Positions 43,401 through 51,145 of a stretch of 64,000 bases of DNA are shown here, in pieces (within the stretch, counting starts at the first letter, position 1; each line of letters begins with the position of its first letter). The DNA is from Bacteroidota bacterium. GTDB lineage: Bacteria > Bacteroidota > Bacteroidia > Chitinophagales > Chitinophagaceae. The stretch spans positions 22,253 through 86,252 of the forward strand of contig JAEZEI010000006.1 in assembly GCA_023417815.1 (NCBI GenBank), in the 5' to 3' direction. Both the position numbers and the translations under genes were made by a program. The notes beneath the pieces were generated by a model. That model was not told the origin of the DNA, did not search any database, and was given only the letters and a program-made list of their open reading frames with translations.

Positions 43401-43918
43401 CGCAGCCTTCTGTGAATATATCGGCAGCGCCATACACAAGCGTGCTTCCGGGTATGACCACTACACTAACAGCGAATGTTTCGCCAAATGCAGGTGATAT
43501 TTATAGCTGGACATTCAATGGACTGCCACTTACTTCAGCACCAGGCAACTCAGTTCCTGTGACCGTGGATGGCATCGGAGAATATACAGTTACTGTTCAG
43601 GATGTGAACGGATGCGTGGCTTCCTCCCAGTCGTTCCGCGTTTCAGATTCTGCAAGTACCAGGATGTTTGTGTATCCATCTCCAAACACTGGACAATTCC
43701 AGGTTCGTTTCTACAGCGCTGCCGGAAATTCTCTTCCGCGCATGCTGAACATATATGATTCGAAAGGTGCAAGGATCTATACCGCCACCTACCCGATCAA
43801 TACTCCGTACCAGTCAATGCAGGTAGATATCAGCAAACATGGCAAGGGCGTTTATATGATCGAACTTACGGACAGAACAGGGGTTCGCCTGAAAACGGAC
43901 CGCGTAGTGGTTCTGTAA
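40439..43918 (+). CDS. Giant T9SS surface protein (paralogue 2)
   Basis: 1159 aa. Signal peptide MRKFYFSLFSLLLLITTTLNAQ. The N-terminal third (about 23-255) differs from paralogue 1 and has strands such as IGFNFTYNNLVFDRFGVNNNGWIAL, a jellyroll seen in several Bacteroidota surface proteins. Then follow an Ig-like domain (CSGTPDPGNTL), GEVED with GVWIDYDRDGVFEASEF, a second Ig, choice-of-anchor J (LSEGFDVAEPLPAGW), a third Ig, a PKD-like module and the sorting domain (VYPSPNTGQFQVRF). From the first Ig domain on, it is collinear with paralogue 1. The 219-bp upstream gap contains no clear promoter. Confidence 0.88.
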   Translation: MRKFYFSLFSLLLLITTTLNAQVSNYTFSQVAGTYTPITGGTLLGTTSSDDQYFVNPAVPAGGTTNTGVGLPIGFNFTYNNLVFDRFGVNNNGWIALGQSALATPLSMATTSAYTVLSSTATNTPAHLRSRIAGMGRDLQAQTGSSLRYETIGTAPNRVLVVQFTNYKKYGTGGTGDNLNFQIRLYETTNIVEIVYGTIVFNSTTNTADVGLGGTLPTDFNNRTTTTDWMNSAAGTTNTSRMTMHSSVTPPATGTTFRWTPPTPCSGTPDPGNTLANVTIACSGVNFTLSVQNNPAVSGLSFQWQSSTDGTTWTNIAGATTPTLTTSQTAATWYRLAVTCSGVTGNSEPLQLNMDIPTNCYCIPPATNCTIGDEITNVTVSTLNNTTTCGTDGYTNYTATIPATELTIGVTHPMSVTVSDGGTEYVGVWIDYDRDGVFEASEFTALGSGNDVTINGNLTIPASATPGPTRMRVRVRWNTALTGADACAAYTYGETEDYLVNIAPCIQGTISTQPANTSVACGGTTTFTVAAAGSGLEYQWEYRTGATAPWQLVNDGGVYSGATTNTLSITGATTSLNGYQYRALIEGGCTALFGSNAATLSVSAYIATVSPVSATICTGGIQQLSITNTLGNLTTLSEGFDVAEPLPAGWVAQNNSQPVGTTGWFQGQSATFPSFSGAPDSYIAANYQNTDPVGVGTISNWLMTPVQNIKNGDIVTFYSRIPAGAEWADRLEVRLSTAGTSTNVGATSTSVGDFTTVLLTINPTLTLNVYPKVWTQFTATISGLAAPTTGRIAFRYFVTSAGGGGTNSNFIGIDDVRYISTGALASGVWSGPAGTMFTDAGATTAYDGTSAVNTIYVQPTAAGVNNYSVIVTTAACVSGPTTVPVTVNTAVTNLSDPVATSTCEDGSADFSVTADGTGITYQWQVSEDGGTTWSNLANGGNYSGATSATLNIDEASAGISGNQYRVIASVAACSSSVTSAGAVLTVNPQPSVNISAAPYTSVLPGMTTTLTANVSPNAGDIYSWTFNGLPLTSAPGNSVPVTVDGIGEYTVTVQDVNGCVASSQSFRVSDSASTRMFVYPSPNTGQFQVRFYSAAGNSLPRMLNIYDSKGARIYTATYPINTPYQSMQVDISKHGKGVYMIELTDRTGVRLKTDRVVVL

Positions 43919-43941
43919 GAGCTCATCAATTGTAATACACT

Positions 43942-43976
43942 GGATCCCTGCTTTTGAGCAGGGATCTTTTTTTTTT
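43942..43976 (+). terminator. Intrinsic terminator after T9SS paralogue 2
   Basis: GATCCCTGC (43943-43951), loop TTTTGA, GCAGGGATC (43958-43966), then ten T. A perfect stem and a strong T-run. Confidence 0.95.
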
Positions 43977-44110
43977 GCACATAGGGAGGAATAAAAAAGG
44001 TGTACCCCTGTTAAAAAACAGTGAAAAAAACTTGCAAAAAAGCTATAATATCATCATATTGTAAATATCGGGCTCTCCCGGTATCTATTCTATCACCTAA
44101 ATTTTTTATC

Positions 44111-47100
44111 ATGGTTAAAAAATTTACCCGTACAACTTTTGGATGGTTGGCAACGGTGTTAACGATCGTGCTCCTGGCATTATCGTTACAGCGTGCCCAT
44201 TCACAGGTCTTATTCTCGGAAGGATTTGATGTTGTTGTGCCACTGCCTGCAGGCTGGGCACAGCAAAACCTAAGTGCTCCTGTTGGTCTTACCAACTGGT
44301 TCCAGGGTAATAACACTGTCTTTCCAGCGCAGAATGGAGCCACCACCGCCTATATTGGAGCCAACTTCAATAATGTAGGCGCTGCCGGAACCATTATCAG
44401 CAACTGGCTGTTCACACCTTCGGTAACACTTAAGGATGGTGATATCTTCACCTTCTATACCAGGAGCGTTACCGGTTCCACTTTCCCGGACAGGCTCCAG
44501 GTTAGAATGAGCACCAATGGAACGAGTACCAATGCCGGTGCCACTTCCACTTCGGTAGGTGATTTCACAACCCTGTTGCTTGATATTAACCCAACCTATA
44601 CTGTAGGTGGTTACCCACAGGTATGGACCCAATATTCCGTTACCGTGACCGGGCTGGGTGGTGTACCAACACCAGGCCGCCTTGCCTTCAGGTATTTTGT
44701 GGAAGATGGCGGCCCAAATGGTAACAATTCAGATTATATCGGGATCGACAATGTGGTTTACACCACTTTTGGAGCGTCCTGCACAGGAACGCCTAACCCG
44801 GGAAATACCATTTCTTCAGCAGCAACTGTTTGCCCGGGTGCAGCATTCACACTTTCCCTTCAGAATAACCCTTCTGTTTCAGGACTCACTTACCAGTGGC
44901 AAAGTTCACCTGATGGAACAACCTGGACCAACATAGCAGGTGCAACCGGCTCAACTTTGATCACTCAACAGAATGCAGCAACATACTACCAGGCCATAGT
45001 AACCTGCGGTGCAGCATCCAACAACTCAACCCCATTACAGGTTCCAATGAGCCCGGCTACATCATGTTATTGTGATGCCGGTGCAACAAGTACCGGTTTT
45101 GAGAAGATCTCGAACGTTACACTTAATACGATCAATAACAATTCATCTTCCACTGCGGGTTATGAGAATTTCACAGCTATCAGCACGTCGCTGGAACCAG
45201 GTTTACCTTACCCGGTTTCCGTGAGTATCTCAAATCCGTTCGCTCCTGACCAGGTTATCATCTGGATCGACTATAACCAGAACGGAAGCTTTACTGATGC
45301 AGGAGAACAGGTTTATACAAGCGCATTGGGTGTTGGGCCACACAGCGGTACCATTACCGTTCCTTTCACAGCCCTTAGCGGTTCAACCAGAATGAGGGTG
45401 CGCATGCATGATTCGAGCCTTGGCGCAAACTCAACTTCTTGCGGTAACTCAACTTACGGACAGGTTGAAGATTATACAGTGAACATACTGCCTGTTGTAC
45501 CATGTTCCGGTACACCGAATCCGGGCAATACGCTTTCAACTGTTGCCAGCGTTTGCTCAGGCACCAACTTCACCCTTTCATTGCAAAATTTCACCAGTGG
45601 TTCTGGTGTAACGTACCAGTGGCAATCTTCTCCGGATGGAACAACCTGGACAGACATTGCAGGCGCTACAAATGTTACTTATACAACTTCCCTTAGCGCT
45701 ACCACGTTCTACCAGGCAATCGTTACCTGCGGTGCAAACTCCGGAACTTCAGTTCCGGTACAGGTAGCTCTTAATCCGCCGATCAATTGCTACTGTACCC
45801 CAGGAACAACAGATTGCGACCTGGATGATGTTATCCTTAACGTAACGCTGAACACCCTGAACAACTCTTCCGGATGTTCACCTACCAATGGGTACACTAA
45901 CTATGCTCCTACGGTTGCGCCGACTGATGTTATCCGCGGCGCCACAATGCCGATGTCTGTAACCGTAGGTGGTGGCGGAACAGAATATGTTGCAGTATGG
46001 ATCGATTACAACCAGAATGGTGTGTTCGAAGCAAGTGAATTCACTGCGCTGGGAAGTGCGAACAATGCAATAGTGAACGGAAATATAATCATTCCAGCGA
46101 CTGCAAACCTTGGTCTTACCGGTATGCGAGTAAGGGTGCGATGGAACACTGCGCTCACAGGTGGCCAGGCATGTCTAGCATATACTTTTGGCGAAACAGA
46201 AGATTACCTGGTGAATATTATTCCTTGCGTTCAGGGTGTGATCAATACGCAGCCAGTGAACAGTTCCATTGCTTGTGGAGGTACAACTTCGTTTAGCGTT
46301 ACGGCTACTGGTTCTCTCTTAACCTACCAGTGGGAATATCGTACCAGTGCTTCCTCACCTTGGCAGCTTGTATCTAACGGCGGGGCATATAGCGGAGCTA
46401 CTACAGCAACCTTGACTGTATCTCCTACTATTGACATGTCGGGCTACCAGTTCAGAGCGCTCATTTCTGGAGCTTGTACCGCTCCCGATGTTAGCAATGC
46501 AGTGACACTAACAGTTACTCCTTATATCGCTAACGTAAACCCTGCTTCTGCTACGATTTGTTTAAATGATATTCAGCAATTAAGCATTACAAATACCTTA
46601 GGTAATTTAATTACATTATCTGAAGGATTTGATGTTGTATCACCTCTTCCAGCAGGGTGGGTTGCTCAAAATAACAGTCAGCCTCTCGGACCAACCGGTT
46701 GGTTCCAGGGTCAGGCTGCTACTTTCCCTGCTTTCTCTGGTCCTGCAGACTCATACATAGCTGCGAACTACCAGAATACGGATCCTGTAGGTATAGGAAC
46801 TATTAGCAATTGGCTTATATCCCCCGTTCAAAATATAAAGAATGGTGATATCGTAACTTTCTATTCAAGGATCCCTCCTGGAACTGAGTGGGCAGATAGA
46901 CTTGAATTAAGATTGAGTACTGCTGGTTCAAGTACAAACGTGGGTTCTACTGAAACTTCAGTAGGAGATTTCACAACCCTGCTTCTTTCAATTAATCCAT
47001 CCCTTTCACTAAATGTATATCCCAAAGTATGGACGCAGTTTACTGCTACCGTTTCCGGATTAGCTGCTCCAACCTCAGGCAGGATAGCTTTCAGATATTT

Positions 47101-48187
47101 TGTTACTTCTGCCGGAGGTAATGGTACTAACTCCAACTTCATCGGTATTGACGATGTAAGGTATATATCAACCGGTGCTTTGGCGAGTGGAGTATGGGAT
47201 GGTCCTACAGGTACAATCTTTACAGATGTTACTGCTACGACACCTTACATTTCGGGAACTCCTGCAAATTCTGTTTATGTACAACCAACAACTGCAGGAC
47301 TTAATAATTATACAGTGGTGGTTACAACTGCGTCGTGTGTCTCAAACGTCACCACAATTCCTGTTTCAGCAAACACTCCAGTAAGCAATCTTGCGGATCC
47401 GGAGGTTGTTTCCACTTGTATAGGTAATAATGCTCAATTCACTACTACTGCCGAAGGCACAGGTGTTACTTATCAATGGCAGGTAAGTGAGGATGGAGGG
47501 GCTACCTGGACTAATGTTATAAATGGTGTGGTTTATGAAGGTGCAACATCCAACACACTTGATATTATAGGTGCGGGTAATGACCTGAATGGCAATCTTT
47601 ACAGGGTAGTTGCATCGGTGGCTTCGTGCGGATCTGTTGCCACATCGGCGGCGGCAGCCTTCACCGTGAATCCTAATCCAACCATCACGATCACATCCAG
47701 TCAGCCTAACCTGGTTCCAGGTGAATTCGCTACACTTACCGCGAATGTTTCACCGAATGCAGGCGCTGATTATACCTGGACGCTCAACGGCCTTTCATTC
47801 ACCGGCGGCAACCAGCAACAGGTAGTTGCTGATATTGATATGCTTGGTAATTATGAAGTAACCGTTCAGGACGTGAATGGCTGCGTTGGAACATCATCAG
47901 TATTCAACCTGGCTCCGAGGGCTACCGAAATGGCCTTCATCTATCCAAGCCCGAATACCGGTCACTTCCAGGTGAGGTTCTACAGCGCACCAGGAAACGT
48001 GCTTCCAAGGATGCTTAATATCTTCGACAGCAAGGGCGCCAGGGTTTACTCTGCGGCCTATCCTATCGGAGCGCCATACATGCGTATGGATGTAGATCTT
48101 ACAAAACATGGAAAAGGTGTATATATGGTTGAACTTGCAGACCGCAACGGAAACCGTATAAAAGCAGGAAGGGTCGTTATCCTGTAA
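44111..48187 (+). CDS. Giant T9SS surface protein with duplicated modules (paralogue 3)
   Basis: 1358 aa from the ATG at 44111 (MVKKFTRTTFGWLATVLTIV, signal peptide ending AHSQ); an earlier in-frame ATG would add 30 residues before the signal and was rejected. It opens directly with a choice-of-anchor J domain (LFSEGFDVVVPLPAGW), then Ig, GEVED (WIDYNQNGSFTDAGEQ), Ig, a second GEVED (WIDYNQNGVFEASEF), Ig, a second choice-of-anchor J (LSEGFDVVSPLPAGW), Ig, PKD-like and sorting domain. It therefore has two copies each of two modules that the shorter paralogues have once. Between about 46300 and 47600 its synonymous codons are visibly AT-richer than elsewhere in the gene. Confidence 0.88.
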   Translation: MVKKFTRTTFGWLATVLTIVLLALSLQRAHSQVLFSEGFDVVVPLPAGWAQQNLSAPVGLTNWFQGNNTVFPAQNGATTAYIGANFNNVGAAGTIISNWLFTPSVTLKDGDIFTFYTRSVTGSTFPDRLQVRMSTNGTSTNAGATSTSVGDFTTLLLDINPTYTVGGYPQVWTQYSVTVTGLGGVPTPGRLAFRYFVEDGGPNGNNSDYIGIDNVVYTTFGASCTGTPNPGNTISSAATVCPGAAFTLSLQNNPSVSGLTYQWQSSPDGTTWTNIAGATGSTLITQQNAATYYQAIVTCGAASNNSTPLQVPMSPATSCYCDAGATSTGFEKISNVTLNTINNNSSSTAGYENFTAISTSLEPGLPYPVSVSISNPFAPDQVIIWIDYNQNGSFTDAGEQVYTSALGVGPHSGTITVPFTALSGSTRMRVRMHDSSLGANSTSCGNSTYGQVEDYTVNILPVVPCSGTPNPGNTLSTVASVCSGTNFTLSLQNFTSGSGVTYQWQSSPDGTTWTDIAGATNVTYTTSLSATTFYQAIVTCGANSGTSVPVQVALNPPINCYCTPGTTDCDLDDVILNVTLNTLNNSSGCSPTNGYTNYAPTVAPTDVIRGATMPMSVTVGGGGTEYVAVWIDYNQNGVFEASEFTALGSANNAIVNGNIIIPATANLGLTGMRVRVRWNTALTGGQACLAYTFGETEDYLVNIIPCVQGVINTQPVNSSIACGGTTSFSVTATGSLLTYQWEYRTSASSPWQLVSNGGAYSGATTATLTVSPTIDMSGYQFRALISGACTAPDVSNAVTLTVTPYIANVNPASATICLNDIQQLSITNTLGNLITLSEGFDVVSPLPAGWVAQNNSQPLGPTGWFQGQAATFPAFSGPADSYIAANYQNTDPVGIGTISNWLISPVQNIKNGDIVTFYSRIPPGTEWADRLELRLSTAGSSTNVGSTETSVGDFTTLLLSINPSLSLNVYPKVWTQFTATVSGLAAPTSGRIAFRYFVTSAGGNGTNSNFIGIDDVRYISTGALASGVWDGPTGTIFTDVTATTPYISGTPANSVYVQPTTAGLNNYTVVVTTASCVSNVTTIPVSANTPVSNLADPEVVSTCIGNNAQFTTTAEGTGVTYQWQVSEDGGATWTNVINGVVYEGATSNTLDIIGAGNDLNGNLYRVVASVASCGSVATSAAAAFTVNPNPTITITSSQPNLVPGEFATLTANVSPNAGADYTWTLNGLSFTGGNQQQVVADIDMLGNYEVTVQDVNGCVGTSSVFNLAPRATEMAFIYPSPNTGHFQVRFYSAPGNVLPRMLNIFDSKGARVYSAAYPIGAPYMRMDVDLTKHGKGVYMVELADRNGNRIKAGRVVIL

Positions 48188-48208
48188 CCTAACTTCCTGA
48201 TAATTAAC

Positions 48209-48244
48209 GAAGAGGCTACCGAACTGGTGGCCTCTTCTTATTTT
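48209..48244 (+). terminator. Intrinsic terminator after T9SS paralogue 3
   Basis: GAAGAGGC (48209-48216) pairs with GCCTCTTC (48230-48237), followed by TTATTTT. Confidence 0.85.
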
Positions 48245-48247
48245 AAA

Positions 48248-48331
48248 CAAACCTCCAACCTCAAACTTCCAACCTCAAACCTCCAACCTCAAACCTCCAA
48301 CCTCCAACCTCCAACTTCCAACTTCCAACCA
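48248..48331 (+). repeat. Heptamer tandem repeat tract upstream of rpsA
   Basis: Eleven full units in register (48248-48324) plus one partial unit, alternating CAAACCT/CCAACCT/CAAACTT/CCAACTT (consensus CMAACYT). The tract ends 8 bp before the rpsA -7 box and so covers the -33 region. It was translated in a longer frame of rpsA, but the actual start is downstream. Confidence 0.9.
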
Positions 48332-48338
48332 TTTTCCG

Positions 48339-48373
48339 TACTTTTGCAACCCCGTTTAAAACCGCGGGGTTAT
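48339..48373 (+). promoter_or_regulatory. rpsA -7 box and leader hairpin
   Basis: TACTTTTG (48339-48346) is an exact -7 box. It is followed by AACCCCG (48348-48354) and CGGGGTT (48365-48371), a 7-bp hairpin at the expected 5' end of the mRNA, ending 5 bp before the ATG. Such a stem next to the start could be a target for S1 autoregulation, which is only an inference. Confidence 0.6.
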
Positions 48374-48376
48374 TTT

Positions 48377-50299
48377 ATGTCTTTTAATATTTTTAAACAA
48401 TTAAACGCAGACCAACAGGAGCCGACAGCCTCGAGCGCTGAAGAAGCTACTGCGACACCAAATGAGCCTGTTCAGCAAGTGGCGGCAGAAACCGCTCACG
48501 ATGATTTTGACTGGAGCCGCGACAAGAGAAATGTTGCAGCCTATTCAAAAGAAGAAAAAGAAAAGTACGACAAAGTTTACGACAGTACTTTCAAACAGAT
48601 CAACGATGGCGAAATGATCATGGCTACCGTTGAATCACTTACCAAAACCGACGCTGTAGTTAACATCGGCTTTAAAAGCGACGGCCTTATTTCCCTGAAC
48701 GAATTCCGTGATCTTCCCGGTGGCGTTAAAGTGGGCGATGTGGTTGAAGTAATGGTTGTGGAAAAAGAAGACCGCGAAGGAAATCTTAACCTTAGCCGCA
48801 AGCAGGCAAGGATCACCCGTGCATGGGAAAGGATCGTTGAGGTTAACAAAACAGGCGAGATCGTTACCGGTACTGTTACCAGCAAAACCAAAGGTGGCCT
48901 TATCGTTGATGTATTCGGAATGGAAACCTTCCTTCCGGGTTCACAGATCGACGTTAAGCCGGTTACAGACTACGACCAGTTCGTGGGTAAGACCATGGAA
49001 TTTAAAGTGGTTAAGATCAATGAAGCGATCAAGAACGCAGTTGTTTCTCATAAAGCCCTTATTGAAAGCGATATCGAAGCTCAGCGTGCTGAGATCATCG
49101 GTAAACTTGAAAAAGGACAGGTACTTGAAGGAACCATCAAGAATATCACCGACTTCGGTGCATTCCTCGACCTTGGCGGTCTTGACGGCCTTCTTTACAT
49201 CACTGATATTTCTTGGGGACGTATCAACCACCCATCTGAAGTACTTAAGATGGACCAGAAACTGAACGTGGTTGTTCTTGATTTTGATGATGATAAAAAA
49301 CGCATCAGCCTTGGCCTGAAGCAGCTTACCCCGCATCCTTGGGATACGCTTGCTGAGAACCTGAAAGAAGGTGAGATCGTAAAAGGTAAAGTGGTGAACA
49401 TTGAAGACTATGGCGCATTCCTTGAGATCATGCCGGGTGTTGAAGGTCTTGTTCACGTTAGTGAGATCACCTGGGCAAATACGCCGATCAATGCAAAAGA
49501 ATTCTTTAAGCTGGGCGACGAATACGAAGCTAAAGTGGTTACCCTTGATAAAGAAACCCGCAAAATGAGTCTTTCCATCAAGCAAATGACAGAAGACCCA
49601 TGGGCTACCATCGAGAACAGGTTCCCTGAAAACAGCCGCCATAAAGGTGTGGTAAAGAACATCACTCCTTACGGTGTGTTTGTGGAACTTGCAACCGGTA
49701 TCGGTGGCATGATCCACATCAGTGATCTTAGCTGGCTGAAGCGTTTCAATAACCCTAATGAATACACTAAGGTTGGAAACGAGATCGATGTGATCATCCT
49801 TAATATTGATAAAGAAGGAAGGAAACTCCAGCTTGGCCACAAGCAGATCGAAGAAGATCCATGGAATTCTCTTGAAAGCGTATTCGCTGAAGGATCTATT
49901 CACGAAGGCACCGTGGTAAGGAAAGATGACAAAGGCGCTATCGTACAACTTCCTTACGGACTTGAAGGATTCGCTCCATCACGTCACCTGATGAAGCAGG
50001 ACGAAAAAGCGATCCAGGTGGATGAAGTTGCCCAGTTCATGGTCATCGAATTCGACCGCAACGATAAACGCATCGTTCTAAGTCATACACGTTTGTGGGA
50101 ACAGGAAAAAGAAGAGGAAAAGCAGGCACACCTGAAAGAAAAACGTGCAGACGCTGAGAACACCAAGAAGGCAGTAAAGAATATCCAGAGCAAGGTTGAA
50201 AAATCAACCCTCGGCGACCTGGGAGTTCTGGCCGGCCTGAAGGCGAAACTCGACGATGCTGAAGCAGCTAAAAAGAACGAAGAAGAAAAAGGTGAATAA
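48377..50299 (+). CDS. rpsA: Small subunit ribosomal protein bS1
   Basis: 640 aa from the ATG at 48377 (MSFNIFKQLNADQQ). After an acidic N-terminal extension of about 70 residues come six S1 (OB-fold) repeats at roughly 75-145, 160-225, 245-318, 333-403, 418-490 and 505-575; the third has GTIKNITDFGAFLDLGGLDG and the fourth VVNIEDYGAFLEIMPGVEG. A charged C-terminal tail (KEEEKQAHLKEKRADAE) follows. S1 brings mRNA to the 30S subunit, important in a phylum that rarely uses Shine-Dalgarno pairing. A frame opening at 48227 adds 50 residues encoded by the heptamer tract and is not credible. Confidence 0.95.
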   Translation: MSFNIFKQLNADQQEPTASSAEEATATPNEPVQQVAAETAHDDFDWSRDKRNVAAYSKEEKEKYDKVYDSTFKQINDGEMIMATVESLTKTDAVVNIGFKSDGLISLNEFRDLPGGVKVGDVVEVMVVEKEDREGNLNLSRKQARITRAWERIVEVNKTGEIVTGTVTSKTKGGLIVDVFGMETFLPGSQIDVKPVTDYDQFVGKTMEFKVVKINEAIKNAVVSHKALIESDIEAQRAEIIGKLEKGQVLEGTIKNITDFGAFLDLGGLDGLLYITDISWGRINHPSEVLKMDQKLNVVVLDFDDDKKRISLGLKQLTPHPWDTLAENLKEGEIVKGKVVNIEDYGAFLEIMPGVEGLVHVSEITWANTPINAKEFFKLGDEYEAKVVTLDKETRKMSLSIKQMTEDPWATIENRFPENSRHKGVVKNITPYGVFVELATGIGGMIHISDLSWLKRFNNPNEYTKVGNEIDVIILNIDKEGRKLQLGHKQIEEDPWNSLESVFAEGSIHEGTVVRKDDKGAIVQLPYGLEGFAPSRHLMKQDEKAIQVDEVAQFMVIEFDRNDKRIVLSHTRLWEQEKEEEKQAHLKEKRADAENTKKAVKNIQSKVEKSTLGDLGVLAGLKAKLDDAEAAKKNEEEKGE

Positions 50300-50300
50300 G

Positions 50301-50327
50301 AAAAGCCCCCGGAAACGGGGGCTTTTA
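50301..50327 (+). terminator. Intrinsic terminator after rpsA
   Basis: AAAAGCCCCC (50301-50310), loop of 6, GGGGGCTTTT (50317-50326). A perfect 10-bp stem beginning 2 bp after the stop. Confidence 0.95.
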
Positions 50328-50361
50328 GTTTGAAGTTTGAAGTTGGAGGTTGGAAGTTGGA
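50327..50361 (+). repeat. Heptamer repeats downstream of rpsA, inverted relative to the upstream tract
   Basis: Five units: AGTTTGA twice, AGTTGGA, GGTTGGA, AGTTGGA. Read on the minus strand these are the CAAACTT/CCAACCT units found upstream of rpsA, so the gene is bracketed by inverted copies of one heptamer family. Confidence 0.85.
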
Positions 50362-50373
50362 GGATTAATGTTC

Positions 50374-50401
50374 ATTGTTTAGGGTTTATTGTTTAGGGTT
50401 A
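50374..50401 (+). repeat. Two tandem 14-bp units containing TTTAGGG
   Basis: ATTGTTTAGGGTTT (50374-50387) followed by ATTGTTTAGGGTTA (50388-50401). The 14-bp unit is twice seven, fitting the heptamer period of the neighbouring tract. Confidence 0.75.
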
Positions 50402-50415
50402 GAATCTAAAATGCT

Positions 50416-50579
50416 TTGACAAAATTTGTAGTGAGTGCTTCAATTGTCAAACGCGATTGACAAAATTTTTGGTGAGCACTTCAATTGTCAAACGCGATTG
50501 ACAAAATTTTTGGTGAGTACTTCAATTGTCAAACGCGTTTGACAAAATAATTGGGGAATAGCTGGATTGTCAAAATGTG
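50416..50579. repeat. 41-bp tandem repeat array with 20-bp palindromes
   Basis: Units begin TTGAC at 50416, 50457, 50498 and 50539, exactly 41 bp apart; the first three are nearly identical and the fourth is diverged in its second half. At each of the three junctions lies TTGTCAA, six bases, TTGACAA; the last junction (50526-50545) is a perfect 20-bp palindrome TTGTCAAACGCGTTTGACAA, and the other two differ from symmetry at one position. The interval from 50300 to 50693 contains no gene. Confidence 0.9.
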
Positions 50580-50645
50580 TATTGAAAACCAGGATGTTAT
50601 ATAATTTGTGGTCGTTTTGAGCTGCATTTAAAGAAATAATTTAAT

Positions 50646-50677
50646 AAAAATGCCCCCGGAGTTCCAGGGGCATTTTT
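50646..50677. terminator. Bidirectional terminator between the repeat array and the hypothetical gene
   Basis: AAAAATGCCCC (50646-50656) pairs with GGGGCATTTTT (50667-50677). It lies 16 bp after the stop of the minus-strand gene at 50694, and on the plus strand it closes the repeat array region. Confidence 0.9.
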
Positions 50678-50693
50678 AAATATGAGCTGATAA

Positions 50694-51101
50694 TTAATCG
50701 AAATTAGTATCGTCCAGGTGCACCTTCGTCATCTCATAAAAATGGTTCTGAAGCTGGTGCAGATAGATATGCTGGTTGATATGGCGGTGCTCATCGCGGT
50801 ACCAGAGTTCCATCCGGCTGAAATCGCCATCCGCAGGGGTCACCATCCTGAAAGCGCCCTTGGAATACTTCACGGTGCCATCGTCATTTAGCTGCTTATG
50901 GAACTGCAACTGTGATAAATGGGCATCATCGATCGGGATCGGGCTCAACTGCTCCATCTCATACCAAAAGTCCTGGACACCATTATTTACGCAAACCTGC
51001 TTGCTGCCGACGTTCAGTTCTACTACCTCGCCTCTTTTGCGGTCGCCATCGTTATCAACTATTACATAGTCTCCTGCTTTTAATTCCTGGATCCTGATCA
51101 T
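50694..51101 (-). CDS. Small soluble protein of unknown function
   Basis: 135 aa from the ATG at 51101 (MIRIQELKAGDYVIVDNDGDRKRGEV). The first 60 residues look like a small beta-barrel with KAGDYVIVDNDG, GEVVELNVGSKQV and FWYEMEQLSPIPID, as often seen in SH3-like or KOW-like folds. The C-terminal half contains YRDEHRHINQHIYLHQLQNHFYEMT, rich in His and aromatic residues. No named family is assigned. It lies 44 bp after hmgA on the same strand and so is probably co-transcribed. An in-frame GTG 14 codons upstream is an alternative start. Confidence 0.65.
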   Translation of the reverse strand: MIRIQELKAGDYVIVDNDGDRKRGEVVELNVGSKQVCVNNGVQDFWYEMEQLSPIPIDDAHLSQLQFHKQLNDDGTVKYSKGAFRMVTPADGDFSRMELWYRDEHRHINQHIYLHQLQNHFYEMTKVHLDDTNFD

Positions 51102-51145
51102 ACTGATATTATTTGATGTATTAGCAATATAATGAATTTGCACGG

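Noticed and set aside
36851..48187. Mobile element or phage tail origin for the three giant genes
   Set aside because: No transposase, integrase, terminal repeats or target duplications are visible, and each gene has a T9SS sorting domain and signal peptide.
48227..48376. N-terminal extension of ribosomal protein S1
   Set aside because: It is encoded by the heptamer tract and spans the promoter; the ATG at 48377 fits the -7 box and the S1 family.
48941..49948. Long antisense reading frame inside rpsA
   Set aside because: It is a shadow of the strongly biased codons of rpsA and shows no protein motif of its own.
50374..50401. Telomere-like TTTAGGG repeats
   Set aside because: Only two imperfect units in a clearly bacterial chromosome context; better seen as a 14-bp duplication.
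50416..50579. Possible CRISPR array
   Set aside because: Units are conserved over their whole 41 bp, with no variable spacers, only four copies and no cas genes nearby.
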